Shown one piece after another: positions 21,830-31,493 of a stretch of DNA of 64,000 nucleotides. The notes below the pieces were generated by a model that was not told the DNA's origin, ran no database searches, and worked only from the letters and a program-made list of their open reading frames with translations. The translations under genes and the position numbers were made by a program. Source of the DNA: Thiothrix sp. (GTDB lineage Bacteria > Pseudomonadota > Gammaproteobacteria > Thiotrichales > Thiotrichaceae). Numbering within the stretch: the stretch's first letter is position 1; each line of letters starts with the position of its first letter. The stretch is taken from NCBI GenBank assembly GCA_008015155.1, contig SSFA01000027.1, positions 54,732 to 118,731 of the forward strand, in the 5' to 3' direction.

Positions 21830-22248
21830 TCTCTGCGCAACGTGAAAATTTACGCCGTTATTATTTGACCTGCTGGCAAAAGCAACAGGCAGGCCAAGTT
21901 TTGGAAGGCCTGGAAAAACAAGTAACCGCAGTCATTCTGGAACATCCTGAATACCACCCGCTTCTGGCTAATACTGACCAAGCTCTGCAACAGGATTATG
22001 CCCCTGAGGAAGGACATACGAATCCCTTTCTGCATATGGGTTTGCATTTAGGCTTACGTGAGCAGGTCGCTACTGATCGACCCGTTGGAATTCGTGATAT
22101 CTACGAGAATCTAGCTGAGCGCTATGGACAACATGATACTGAACATTTGATGATGGAATGCTTGGTCGCAAATTTATGGCAAGCTCAACAGCAGCAACAG
22201 CCACCCGACGAAAATGCTTATTTAGATTGCTTAGTGAAACTCGGCTGA
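21826..22248 (+). CDS. DUF1841 family protein
   Basis: 140 residues matching DUF1841: an N-terminal RRYYLTCWQK-like helix, NPFLHMGLHLGLREQV in the centre, and YGQHDTEHLMMECL near the end. Function unknown; it is widespread in beta- and gammaproteobacteria, often beside nth. It overlaps nth by four bases, and its last 18 bases overlap the 3' end of the convergent lpxH gene. Confidence 0.85.
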   Translation: MISAQRENLRRYYLTCWQKQQAGQVLEGLEKQVTAVILEHPEYHPLLANTDQALQQDYAPEEGHTNPFLHMGLHLGLREQVATDRPVGIRDIYENLAERYGQHDTEHLMMECLVANLWQAQQQQQPPDENAYLDCLVKLG

Positions 22249-22965
22249 CAGCTTCATGCTTTCCGCATCAACACGTAAGAAACTACCTTGCTGATACCAA
22301 TCACCAAGCACAATCCGCTTAGCAGTTTGACCATCTAACTCAAATTCATGGATGGCTGGACGATGCGTATGACCGTGAATCAATTGCCATACTTGAGCAC
22401 TACGTAGCGCTGCTTCAATAGCAGCTTGATTGGCATCGAGAATTTCTTCCTGTTTAGTTTGTGCAGTTTGCTGACTTTGCACCCTCAAGCTTTGCGCATA
22501 CTGTAAACGCTCAGGAATAGTCTTGGCTAAAATCTGCTCTTGCCATTGCGGACTGCGGAATAAGACACGCGCTTTTTGATATTCGACATCATCTGTGCAC
22601 AACAAGTCACCGTGCATAATCAGGGTTGGCTGCCCATACAGCTTAATAATGGATTGCTCCGGTAGGAGTGTGATTGCGCTAAGCTTGGCAAATTCTTCAG
22701 CTAGCAAAAAATCACGATTCCCATGTTGTAGATAAATCGGCGTACCATTGTCAGCCACTTGCTTAAAGGCTGTTAAAATGGGTAAAACCATTTGCCCTGG
22801 CGGAGTTGCTAAAAAATCATCACCGATCCAGTATTCAAATAAATCACCCAAAATATATAAAGCTTCGGCTTTCCCACGAATATGCTGCAAAAACTCAAAT
22901 AGTAGATGCGTGCTGGCTGGACGAGCTGGTTCTAAATGTAGATCAGAGATAAACCAAGTTGCCAT
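22231..22965 (-). CDS. lpxH: UDP-2,3-diacylglucosamine diphosphatase
   Basis: 244 residues. Calcineurin-like metallophosphoesterase of lipid A synthesis. The dimetal motifs are in order: SDLHLEP, GDLFEYWIGDD, GNRDF, HGDLLCTDD and HGHTHRP. Inner-membrane-associated, cytosolic face. Consistent with lptD in the same window. It runs away from zapE, with a 21-base gap. Confidence 0.94.
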   Translation of the reverse strand: MATWFISDLHLEPARPASTHLLFEFLQHIRGKAEALYILGDLFEYWIGDDFLATPPGQMVLPILTAFKQVADNGTPIYLQHGNRDFLLAEEFAKLSAITLLPEQSIIKLYGQPTLIMHGDLLCTDDVEYQKARVLFRSPQWQEQILAKTIPERLQYAQSLRVQSQQTAQTKQEEILDANQAAIEAALRSAQVWQLIHGHTHRPAIHEFELDGQTAKRIVLGDWYQQGSFLRVDAESMKLSAEFH

Positions 22966-22986
22966 TTAAAACCACTCCAAGCTCAG

Positions 22987-24072
22987 TTAAGCCGCTAAAT
23001 AAGTCGGCGATTGCATTTCATTTAAGCGACTAAAGGCGCGGGCAAATTCAAATTTGAGCAACTGGCCTTGATACAGCTCTTTAATATCGTAACGGGTAGA
23101 GATGATGAGTTGCACCTTACGATCATACAATTCATCTATAAAATTCAAAAAGCGCCGCGCCGCATTCTCACTTTCCTGATTCATAATCGGAATATCAGAG
23201 AGAATAATCGTACCGTAGCGTGCCGCTAACTCAATATAATCACTGGTCGAGCGTGGGCCATCACAGACTGTTTTAAAATCCAGCCAAATAATATTATCGG
23301 CCATTTTTTTCACTGGAAGCCGACGGCTATTCAACTCCATTTCGACATTTTCGTAGATTTTGCCTTTGGCCACTTCGTGGAAACGTTCCTCCAATTCAGG
23401 ATCCGAATGCGTGATATTATCGGCCTGCTCATCCAAAGGAATCACATGACGCATGCGATAATCAATGCCATTGTCTAGCTCAATCACTTGGAGATTTTTC
23501 TTAATCAAATCAATGGCAGGCAAGAAACGTGCCCTTTGTAGGCCATTTTTGTAGAGATCATCCGGTGGACGATTCGAGGTCGTGACAATGGTCACATCGT
23601 TATGCACTAGACCTTGCAATAGACCGGCTAAAATCATCGCATCACCAATATCCAGAACATGAAACTCATCAATACAGAGTAGCTCAGTATTGGAGGCTAT
23701 TTTCTTGGCAACTAGTTCTAAGGGATCTTTTTGATTCGTGCCTAATTTGCGTAGCTCTTCATGCACCATCAACATAAAATGGTGATAGTGATAACGGCTT
23801 TTCTCAGCAATCGGCACTGCTTTGAAAAAGTAATCCATAATCCAAGTTTTGCCGCGCCCTACACCACCCCAAAGATAGGCACCTTTTACGCTGACTTCGG
23901 TGCGTGGTTCCGGCTTAGAAAAGAAGCGAAAACCTTTGGTGGGTGCTTGGGGTTTAGGATTAACTAAGCCATCCATAATTCCTTGTAAGACTTGGATAGC
24001 GCGTTCCTGTGCGGGGTCACGTTGAATATTGCCAGCAGCAATTTCGGAATTATAAAGAGCAAGCAGTGTCAT
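22987..24072 (-). CDS. zapE: Cell division protein ZapE (AFG1-like ATPase)
   Basis: 361 residues. Walker A GGVGRGKTWIMDYFF at about 69-83 and Walker B LLCIDEFHVLDIGD, as in the AFG1/ZapE family. ZapE binds FtsZ and affects Z-ring stability in E. coli. It probably shares a transcript with lpxH downstream. The upstream gap to the divergent def holds two adjacent palindromes. Confidence 0.93.
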   Translation of the reverse strand: MTLLALYNSEIAAGNIQRDPAQERAIQVLQGIMDGLVNPKPQAPTKGFRFFSKPEPRTEVSVKGAYLWGGVGRGKTWIMDYFFKAVPIAEKSRYHYHHFMLMVHEELRKLGTNQKDPLELVAKKIASNTELLCIDEFHVLDIGDAMILAGLLQGLVHNDVTIVTTSNRPPDDLYKNGLQRARFLPAIDLIKKNLQVIELDNGIDYRMRHVIPLDEQADNITHSDPELEERFHEVAKGKIYENVEMELNSRRLPVKKMADNIIWLDFKTVCDGPRSTSDYIELAARYGTIILSDIPIMNQESENAARRFLNFIDELYDRKVQLIISTRYDIKELYQGQLLKFEFARAFSRLNEMQSPTYLAA

Positions 24073-24174
24073 GTGGTGGATTTCACGATTAGCGAATAAG
24101 CTCGCGTATTGTCGGTAATCGCTTTCAGATCGTCAACCGATGCTCCGATAATTTTCAGCCTTTAAACCTGGATA

Positions 24175-24201
24175 ATTGTCGACAATGTGCAATTGCACAT
24201 T
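24175..24201. promoter_or_regulatory. Two adjoining perfect palindromes, possible operator
   Basis: ATTGTCGACAAT (24175-24186) is a perfect 12-bp palindrome and AATGTGCAATTGCACATT (24184-24201) a perfect 18-bp one; they share three bases. They lie between divergent zapE and def. The second can also form an RNA hairpin followed by TTATG, but its T-run is short. A dimeric repressor site is the simplest reading. Confidence 0.4.
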
Positions 24202-24292
24202 TTATGCTGAGCTGCTAAACAGTTTGCGAAAACCGTTTTTTCATTAGAAAAATACTAGACCTAAGCAGGGTCTGATAAGGTAGGATTTAAGG

Positions 24293-24790
24293 ATGTCGAC
24301 AGTTCCTGAAGCACAGATCTTAAACATTGCTCAACAAGGCGAGCCGGTATTGACGCAGTTAGCTCAAGCCGTTAGTGACCCGCTAGCCCCTGAAATACAA
24401 ACACTCATTCAAAATATGCATGCCACTATGCTCGCGGCGAATGGAGTCGGCATAGCTGCACCCCAAGTATTTCAATCCTTAAGAATTATTATTGTTGCCT
24501 CGCGCCCGAATCCACGCTATCCAGATGCACCCTTGATGGAACCAATAGTGATGCTTAATCCAGAAATCCTGTGGCAATCAACTGATACTTGCTGGGGCGA
24601 AGAAGGTTGTTTGAGTGTACAGTCTACAAGAGCGCAAGTTGCCCGTGCTGAACGTTTACGACTGCGCTATATCAGCCAACAGGGTGAAGCCATTGAAGCA
24701 GACTATAGCGGCTTTGTCGCAAGGATTATCCAGCATGAGCTCGATCATTTGAATGGGATTTTATTTGTGGAGCGCGCTGCAGCTGCTTAA
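24293..24790 (+). CDS. def: Peptide deformylase
   Basis: 165 residues. The three motifs are GVGIAAPQ, EEGCLSV (metal-ligand Cys) and QHELDHLNG (HExxH-type metal ligands and catalytic Glu). It removes the formyl group from nascent proteins. It lacks the usual fmt neighbour, so this may be a second deformylase paralogue. AAGG precedes the ATG. Confidence 0.94.
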   Translation: MSTVPEAQILNIAQQGEPVLTQLAQAVSDPLAPEIQTLIQNMHATMLAANGVGIAAPQVFQSLRIIIVASRPNPRYPDAPLMEPIVMLNPEILWQSTDTCWGEEGCLSVQSTRAQVARAERLRLRYISQQGEAIEADYSGFVARIIQHELDHLNGILFVERAAAA

Positions 24791-24824
24791 AGCTAAATAT
24801 TTAGCTCTAAGCAGCACGGTTTCA

Positions 24825-25877
24825 CTAAGCACGTCGTGAACGCTTACGCCCACTGCCGCCACCTAAAGAGCCACCTTCCACACTTAAATCACCCGCTAAT
24901 TGCGCTTGTGCGCCTTTAGATACATTACCTAAATCACGCAGAATGAGTTCTAAGCTAGGTTTCTCTTGGGGCACATGCTGATCCATCGCAGCTCGCATAG
25001 CTTTAATATGTTCTGGGCTGGTACCACAACAGCCACCAATAATCCGTGCGCCTGCATCCATCGCTAACTCAACATAGCGCGCCATCAGCTCTGGTGTGCC
25101 ATTATAGACAATTTTCCCATCAACATATTCAGGGATACCACAGTTGGCTTTAGCCACAATGATTGGCTCTTGCTCTTCACCGGCTGCATTAAAGAAATTC
25201 AGTACAGCAGCGACGACTTCAGAAGCACCAACCCCACAATTTGTTCCACAAGCAATCGGATGTGGATGCAAATTTGGTTGCAGATTAATAATATCCGCAG
25301 CAGTCAAACCCATCATCGTGCGCCCATTGGTGTCAATACTTAAGGTATTCACGACGGGCAAACCGACACGCCCTGCTCCTAAAACAGCCGCCTCGACCTC
25401 TTCTTTGGAAGATAAAGTTTCTAGCCACAGTACATCAACACCGGCAGCGGCTAAGGCTCGCGCCTGCTCTTCAAAAATATCGGCTGCTTCCGCAATCGAT
25501 AAGGGGCCATTCGGCTCTAAAATATCTCCAGTAGGGCCCATGGAGCCACCCATCACAATCTCACGCCCTGCTTTAGCGATTTCGTCTTTTAAAATCTTTA
25601 CAGCAGCTGTATTCAGTTCTTCTACGCGATCCTGAGCTTGATGCAGCACTAAGCGGCGACGATTGCCACCGAAAGTATTGGTTAAGATAATATCGGAACC
25701 TGCTTCCACGAAGCTGCGATAGTGCGCGGCAATCTTTTCTGGATGCTCAGTATTCCAAAGTTCTGGCGCATCGCCGGTCATTAAGCCCATACTAAATAGA
25801 TTAGTCCCGGTTGCGCCATCGGCTAAGAGAAAGCGTTTTTCCGCTAACATACGTAAAAATAAATTAGATTCAGCCAT
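24825..25877 (-). CDS. Homocysteine S-methyltransferase (betaine-homocysteine type)
   Basis: About 350 residues of the MetH N-terminal/BHMT family: LLADGATGTNLFSMG near the start, zinc ligands in GTNCGVG and in the paired Cys of GGCCGT near residue 300. It transfers a methyl group (betaine or a similar donor) to homocysteine, giving methionine. I chose the ATG at 25877, which puts the start close to the family's N-terminus; an ATG at 25922 is possible. The C-terminus ends in a Gly/Ser then Arg/Lys-rich tail. Donor specificity cannot be read from sequence. Confidence 0.82.
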   Translation of the reverse strand: MAESNLFLRMLAEKRFLLADGATGTNLFSMGLMTGDAPELWNTEHPEKIAAHYRSFVEAGSDIILTNTFGGNRRRLVLHQAQDRVEELNTAAVKILKDEIAKAGREIVMGGSMGPTGDILEPNGPLSIAEAADIFEEQARALAAAGVDVLWLETLSSKEEVEAAVLGAGRVGLPVVNTLSIDTNGRTMMGLTAADIINLQPNLHPHPIACGTNCGVGASEVVAAVLNFFNAAGEEQEPIIVAKANCGIPEYVDGKIVYNGTPELMARYVELAMDAGARIIGGCCGTSPEHIKAMRAAMDQHVPQEKPSLELILRDLGNVSKGAQAQLAGDLSVEGGSLGGGSGRKRSRRA

Positions 25878-25964
25878 TCTTAAACCAGTCTCAAAAGCAA
25901 ATGAATGCGCGCATTCTGGCACAGCTTGAAGAGGGTGAACAGCTACACTGTTCTAGGCTTATCA

Positions 25965-26354
25965 CTAATGCCGCAAAATACGCCGATAGCTGCGCTGGTC
26001 AATTATCAAAATTCGCCCACCAGTAGGTTGGACTTGAATGGTCTTTGCTGCAAAACCTTGGCTTTCCGCAGGCGCTAAAGCGATCTGATACCCACCTCGT
26101 TCAGCTTTTTCAAACTGATAGTTACCATAGGCGTGGATATCTGGGTGTCCAATCACCCGAAACTGATCTTCCTGAAATTCATAAGTGAGCGATGCACCCA
26201 TAGTAGGCAAAGTACTGTCAGAATAGCGCCATACCCCCTGAATTTCCGGAATACCCGTCGATTCATAGCTGCTGGTATTACTGCAGCCTGTATTCACTAG
26301 GATACAGGCTAGTAGTAATACCTTAAACTGGACAGTTACTCTTAAACAAATCAT
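25965..26354 (-). CDS. Predicted small lipoprotein, unknown function
   Basis: 129 residues. A hydrophobic N-terminal segment carries two possible lipobox cysteines (LLAC at 14-17, VNTGC at 20-24). The mature part has no recognised domain and reads as a small beta-rich protein. It is a single gene, convergent with nothing, between the methyltransferase and an MFS transporter. Confidence 0.6.
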   Translation of the reverse strand: MICLRVTVQFKVLLLACILVNTGCSNTSSYESTGIPEIQGVWRYSDSTLPTMGASLTYEFQEDQFRVIGHPDIHAYGNYQFEKAERGGYQIALAPAESQGFAAKTIQVQPTGGRILIIDQRSYRRILRH

Positions 26355-26429
26355 AGATCTCAGCTATTCCATCTTAGTCAACAATTAACTAAGTTTAGTG
26401 CAAACCTCAAAAATCTTAAAAATTAGTTG

Positions 26430-27626
26430 CTAAACACGGGTCGGTAAAGAAAGCGCATAAAAAGCCACAAGTATTAAGAAGGTACCAAAAATATAGTAAA
26501 CCGTATAAAAAGGTAGTAGGAGTAAGATAATTGAAATCACTAAGGGTGTGACTAATTCTGACATTTCCCGCCAAGTTGAAAATACCATGGTCATTTCGGT
26601 ACGTTCATAGGCTTTAACCGTACGCATAAAAGGAATATTACCCAAAACATCCACAAAGGAAGCACCCCAAGCCCCCGTCCACCACAATAAAACACCTATT
26701 TTTTGTGAATCCCCTAATAAGCCTAAACCCAATAAGGAAGCACCACATAAAGACAAACCAAAAATCAGCACATTTTTGGTGTGAAAACGTTCAGCTAAGG
26801 CGCGTACCCAAGGGCTAAAAAATAGCATGGCACAGCCTAAGGATAATAAAGCGGCACCGACCCATTTAGGCAAACCGGCCTCTACCACATAAATTGGGCC
26901 ATAAACATATAAAAGCACCCAAAAAACGGCACGACTTAAAGTAATTAAATAAGAAATACGTAAGAACTTTTGCTTAAAAAAATGCGGTACTAAGACTAAA
27001 GGGTGGATGGCTTTACGTGGTTTGGCAGCGGTTAAAACCGGATTATCCCCTAAACGCAGATGCCAAAAATAGGCCAACATAGCTCCTGCACTCACCATGG
27101 AAACTATAAAAGCACTAAACGGCATATTATGTTCCCATAGAAAAATCCCGGCTAAGGGTCCTAATAACCAAGCTACCCCGTTATAGAGCATACGCCGTGA
27201 TTCGGTGCGAGCGAACTCCAGTTTTTCGATATAGTCCATCACATATAAAGAAATACAGACCGTAAAAATAGAAGCAGCAGCGGAACGTAGACCAATACCA
27301 GCAGCAAAAATCCAGTTACTACCAAAATAAATCAGTAATGAGGATAAAATAAGCATAGCCGCGCCCAAACTTAAGACCCAGCGGCGCTGTAAAAGCTTCT
27401 CCAAGCGACTAAAATTGAGGGTAATAAATAGCGTCACTAAGGAGGCTACTAAATAGATTTGCGCGACAGCCTCTTTGCTACCTAAAGCTTCAAAAGCAAT
27501 GAGCGGTATGATGCCTACGAGAACTGCGCGAGATAAGCCCTCTAAGGCGGTTAAACGAGCTAATGCTCCGCCGGTATCAGTGTCTGCCGCTAAGGCAATC
27601 ACTCCGGACGGACGTGGTGGTAACAT
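26430..27626 (-). CDS. MFS transporter
   Basis: 398 residues with about 12 hydrophobic helices and the major-facilitator layout (two six-helix halves, central loop near GDNPVLTAAKPRKAIHPL). The substrate cannot be told. It lies 82 bases downstream of the CHASE2 cyclase on the same strand, so shared transcription is possible. The start is weakly supported: no clear Shine-Dalgarno. Confidence 0.75.
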   Translation of the reverse strand: MLPPRPSGVIALAADTDTGGALARLTALEGLSRAVLVGIIPLIAFEALGSKEAVAQIYLVASLVTLFITLNFSRLEKLLQRRWVLSLGAAMLILSSLLIYFGSNWIFAAGIGLRSAAASIFTVCISLYVMDYIEKLEFARTESRRMLYNGVAWLLGPLAGIFLWEHNMPFSAFIVSMVSAGAMLAYFWHLRLGDNPVLTAAKPRKAIHPLVLVPHFFKQKFLRISYLITLSRAVFWVLLYVYGPIYVVEAGLPKWVGAALLSLGCAMLFFSPWVRALAERFHTKNVLIFGLSLCGASLLGLGLLGDSQKIGVLLWWTGAWGASFVDVLGNIPFMRTVKAYERTEMTMVFSTWREMSELVTPLVISIILLLLPFYTVYYIFGTFLILVAFYALSLPTRV

Positions 27627-27708
27627 AGCTGATGCCCCATTTTTGTGAATATTGTATAAAAACGCGCATGGTAACGCTTTCGAGGCGTAGTAGTAAAAGT
27701 CTTTATGC

Positions 27709-29922
27709 TTAAAGCTCTTCTAAATGAATCACCCCATTCCAATCCGCTGGAGCTTGATAAGCATGCGCTTGTAAACGTTGTAAAATTAAAGCGTAATAAT
27801 GACTCGGCTGGTGTAAATTTAGCGCCTCGATGACTGTTCTTGCTAGACCCCAATTCCCCGCTAAATAAGCCTGAATAGCCTCCTCATGGCGAGCTAGATA
27901 GATTGCCTCATTAGCCCAAGCGCTTTTTAAACCCAAAGGCTGATAAATCAGCACTGGCTCAGATCGCCCGCGTACCCGCACTTGATCCAATAAGCGAAAT
28001 TGCACTGTTGAACACTGCTTAACCGTCTCATCACTGACTAAAGTTTCGATTTGATAATATTTGGTTAGTTCTTGTAAGCGGGAAGCCAAATTAACAGCAT
28101 CACCTAAGACTGTATACGCTCGCCGATAGCGTGATCCCATATCCCCAACGGTCATTTCACCGCTGTGAATGCCAATTCCTGCCCTGACTACCTCTCGAAT
28201 ACCTAAGTCTTCAAACTGGGGTTGAATCGTTTGCAAAGTTGTTTGCATAGATAAGGCCGCTAAGACTGCATGCTCAGCATGCGCTTGATCGGGTAAAGGC
28301 GCCCCCCAAAATGCCATAATCATGTCGCCCACGTATTTATCAACCGTCCCTTGATGCTGAAAAATAATCGAAGTTAAGGGGGTTAGATAAGCATTGAGGA
28401 AATTCTGTACCTGTGTAGAGGGTAATTTCTCCACTATAGGTGTGAACTGGCGTATATCTGAAAACAAGACAGTCATCTGCCGGCGTTCGCTTTCCATATT
28501 CGCATTCAGCTGTGGATTGGATAAGAGCTGATCAATGTGCTTTGAGGGCACATATTGTCCAAACATATCTTGTATCCGCTGGCGCTGCTGATGCTCAGTC
28601 AATAGGCGTTCTAGGAAAAAGAAAAAACTCATAGCAGCTACCAATAACAAAGACGGTAATAAGGGGATATTGAGCCTTTCATACATCCATAGCCAGAGAT
28701 TCAGACTGATTACTAGCACAGAGAGTAATACTCCAAACACGAGCATTGCATAGGGCTGAAGATGTGGATATAGGCAAAGCATCGCTATGCCTAAAATTAG
28801 CATCTCTAAAATCACTGCAGCATCCAGCCATTCTGGTGTGATAGGAATAATGCTGGGATGCAATAAGGCATACACCAAGGTAGCTTGTGCCTCTACGCCT
28901 GGAAAAGCCGGTTGAAAAGGTGTGGAACGTAAATCAGCTAAGCCTTTAGCTGAAGTTCCAATTAAGACAATCGCATCCGCGAATTGAGTGGGCACAGGTT
29001 TGCGCAGGATATCGGTGGCTGCAAAGGTCTCGAAGCGCCCAGCAGTACCCAAAAAAGGAATAATAATCTGTCCGGTCGGATCGGTACCTACTGTTTTCCC
29101 TGCATATTCAAGTTGAGTGATGACCTCAGCCTTAGCAATAATTTCAGTGCTCAATTTTATAGGCTGCTCATCCAAAAGATATTGGCGCACTGTCTGTAAA
29201 GCCAAACTAGGATAAAACTGCTGTTGATACTCTAAAATCAGAGGAGCGGAACGAATAACCCCATCATCATCAGGGAAAATATTTAAAAAACCTGTTCCGG
29301 CAGCTGCTGCAGACAGCTTAGGTAAATTCGCCGTAACCCCTTGCATAACTAAACTTGTGGGTAATTGTTGAGATTTAGCTTGCCAGTCAATCCTAATAGG
29401 CTGAAGTGAGCCTTTTTGGAAATGATCCATCTGATGAAATAAATTACCGAGAATCACCTGACTCTCCTTGAAAACCTTAGCTAACTGCTCGTCCCCATCT
29501 AATTGTTGGTAATAGGCTAGTAGGCTAGGATCAAGCTGTGTGGAAGTGGGTAAGCGTTGCTTAATCGCATCTAAGGGGTGTAGTTCAGGCTCGGGAAAGC
29601 TCATATCCATTGCAATCACTGCAGCGCCTGCTTGGTGTAAGCGTTCAATCAGGTTTGCAAGTTTATAACGAGACCATGGCCATTGCCCTTCGCTTTGCAG
29701 ACTAGCTTCATCAATATCAACAATGAGGATTTGAGGAAGAGTGTCTAAAGCTTGCTGTGGGATCAGGCGCATCCGCACATCATAACTGAGTGCCTCCATC
29801 CGTTGGAAAACCAAAGGTAAGACAGATAAATGTCCGAGATACATTAAACAGCTGATCACCAGAATTAATACGCCAAAGCCTAAGACATAGAGCTCTTGCC
29901 ATCCACGCCAACGCTGTAACAT
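27709..29922 (-). CDS. CHASE2-domain class III adenylate/guanylate cyclase
   Basis: 737 residues. One N-terminal membrane helix (about 12-35), a periplasmic CHASE2 sensor (about 40-340), three further helices (about 345-440), then a class III cyclase domain (about 470-650) with VLFSDIRQF (metal Asp), VDKYVGDMIMAFWGAP (second Asp and base-recognising Lys) and YTVLGDAVNLASRLQ. A C-terminal helical part follows. It should make cyclic AMP, or cGMP, in response to an envelope signal. It is divergent from a TPR/barrel, FecR and EF-hand gene set; CHASE2 cyclases are often found beside FecR-domain proteins. Confidence 0.9.
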   Translation of the reverse strand: MLQRWRGWQELYVLGFGVLILVISCLMYLGHLSVLPLVFQRMEALSYDVRMRLIPQQALDTLPQILIVDIDEASLQSEGQWPWSRYKLANLIERLHQAGAAVIAMDMSFPEPELHPLDAIKQRLPTSTQLDPSLLAYYQQLDGDEQLAKVFKESQVILGNLFHQMDHFQKGSLQPIRIDWQAKSQQLPTSLVMQGVTANLPKLSAAAAGTGFLNIFPDDDGVIRSAPLILEYQQQFYPSLALQTVRQYLLDEQPIKLSTEIIAKAEVITQLEYAGKTVGTDPTGQIIIPFLGTAGRFETFAATDILRKPVPTQFADAIVLIGTSAKGLADLRSTPFQPAFPGVEAQATLVYALLHPSIIPITPEWLDAAVILEMLILGIAMLCLYPHLQPYAMLVFGVLLSVLVISLNLWLWMYERLNIPLLPSLLLVAAMSFFFFLERLLTEHQQRQRIQDMFGQYVPSKHIDQLLSNPQLNANMESERRQMTVLFSDIRQFTPIVEKLPSTQVQNFLNAYLTPLTSIIFQHQGTVDKYVGDMIMAFWGAPLPDQAHAEHAVLAALSMQTTLQTIQPQFEDLGIREVVRAGIGIHSGEMTVGDMGSRYRRAYTVLGDAVNLASRLQELTKYYQIETLVSDETVKQCSTVQFRLLDQVRVRGRSEPVLIYQPLGLKSAWANEAIYLARHEEAIQAYLAGNWGLARTVIEALNLHQPSHYYALILQRLQAHAYQAPADWNGVIHLEEL

Positions 29923-30031
29923 AGCCTGCTAACTAAAAATTAAAAGGCAGAGTTTACTAAGTTATGCGGCTTAAACCTGTTAGTTATTTACCAGTTCTGA
30001 ACTTAAGCACTGCTGATTGATCACTCACTAG

Positions 30032-30037
30032 TATAAT
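30032..30037 (+). promoter_or_regulatory. Possible -10 element for the TPR/FecR operon
   Basis: A perfect TATAAT at 30032-30037 upstream of the three-gene operon. There is no good -35 at 16-18 bases, so an activator might be needed. Weak call. Confidence 0.3.
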
Positions 30038-30140
30038 AAGCAATAGGCTAGGGTTTAAAGCGTCACTACCCTCTGGGTATTAGACTTTACAAATAGCCTT
30101 GTGCTGGCTCCATTTTTTTATGTTAAGACGAGAACCCTTC

Positions 30141-31478
30141 ATGAGTTTGTCTACGAATCAGTTAACTCTAATCAAGCTTAGCCTGCCTTGGGGACTTATT
30201 CTTTTTTCTGAACTTTGTTTGGCTGCAAACAATTTACCGTTAGATCAGCTGCAGCAAGCTATTGATACTGAACAGTATGCTTTGGCTTGGGAACAAGCAC
30301 AAACCCTCAAGCGAACTTATGAAGGAGAGCCAGAATTTGATTATTTATATGGCCTAGCTGCGTTGGAGACTGGACATTTCGACTATGCTTTACTCGCTCT
30401 AAAGCGGGCAGTGGCTAATCAACCTGAGCAGGTACGTCCCCGTTTAGAATTAGCTCGCACCTACTTGGCTTTAAATAATCCAAGCGCTGCACAGCTTGAA
30501 TTTGCTACTGCCTTAGAACTACCCATGCCTTTAGTCGTGCGTAACAATGTAGAACAACAACTGCAAGCACTTAAACTGGATAAACAGCCCAGTAGTAGCA
30601 GTGCTTGGCAAGCAGCTGCCAGTATGGCCGTTGGGCATGACAGTAATGTCAACCTAGGTGTCAACAATGCCAGCATTAATTTACCTATCTTTGGCGAAAT
30701 TAAGCTCGACAATTCCTCTATTAAGCAAGATTCGAGCTTTAGTGAGCTAGGCGCGCAGTTAGGCTATAATCGTATTCCAATGGCTGAGCAAGCTTGGTTT
30801 GTGAATACCAATTTTAATTATAAGCATTATCCTCATGCGGTGGCTTATAGTACTAACGATCTAAGCTTGAATGCTGGGTATGTTTTTCTAGATGGTAACA
30901 AGCGCTATCAACTAGGATTAAATCTGCAAGCTTTGAACTTGCGGGAGCAGAGTTATAGCCGCTCACAGGCTTTGGAAGCCAGCCTGAATTATAAATTAGA
31001 CTCAAACAGTAGCTGGCTGGGCGCTTTCAGTTGGGGCAAGACAGATTATCAACAGGCGACTAATAACAACCAAGATAATCAAGTATTACAATTAAGTACC
31101 CAGTATCAATTCAATAACAATACTTTAGGTCATCAAATGGGCTTCGCTCTTAGTCATGAAATTCCAAAGCAAGAAAAATTCAAATATTTAAACCGCGATG
31201 TGCTGAGCTTAGGTTATGCGCTCACCAAGACATGGAATACAAAGCAGAGTAGCTCACTGGGAATTAACCTACAACGGCGTGTTAATCAAGACCTAGACTT
31301 AACCTATCAGGCTAAACGCAAGGATCGGCGTCTTACCTTGCAAATGACCCATCAGATTCAATTAAATAATAAAGCGAACTTTTTTACTAATATCGGTTAT
31401 GTTAATAATGCCAGTAATCTCGATCTATACGACTCAGAAAAGGCATTTATTAAAACCGGCATTAACTATCAGTTTTAG
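30141..31478 (+). CDS. TPR and outer-membrane beta-barrel protein (Slam/DUF560-like)
   Basis: About 445 residues from ATG 30141 (chosen because a signal peptide ending near LCLAAN then starts cleanly; an upstream ATG at 30099 is possible). After the signal come about four TPR-like helical repeats (about 30-160), then from GHDSNVN onward a beta-barrel of alternating polar/hydrophobic strands ending in the outer-membrane signature NYQF. This layout matches surface-lipoprotein-assembly-modifier (DUF560) proteins, which move substrates across the outer membrane. The match is by architecture only. First of a three-gene operon with a FecR-domain gene 15 bases on. Confidence 0.65.
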   Translation: MSLSTNQLTLIKLSLPWGLILFSELCLAANNLPLDQLQQAIDTEQYALAWEQAQTLKRTYEGEPEFDYLYGLAALETGHFDYALLALKRAVANQPEQVRPRLELARTYLALNNPSAAQLEFATALELPMPLVVRNNVEQQLQALKLDKQPSSSSAWQAAASMAVGHDSNVNLGVNNASINLPIFGEIKLDNSSIKQDSSFSELGAQLGYNRIPMAEQAWFVNTNFNYKHYPHAVAYSTNDLSLNAGYVFLDGNKRYQLGLNLQALNLREQSYSRSQALEASLNYKLDSNSSWLGAFSWGKTDYQQATNNNQDNQVLQLSTQYQFNNNTLGHQMGFALSHEIPKQEKFKYLNRDVLSLGYALTKTWNTKQSSSLGINLQRRVNQDLDLTYQAKRKDRRLTLQMTHQIQLNNKANFFTNIGYVNNASNLDLYDSEKAFIKTGINYQF

Positions 31479-31493
31479 ATTCAGGAGCTTTCT

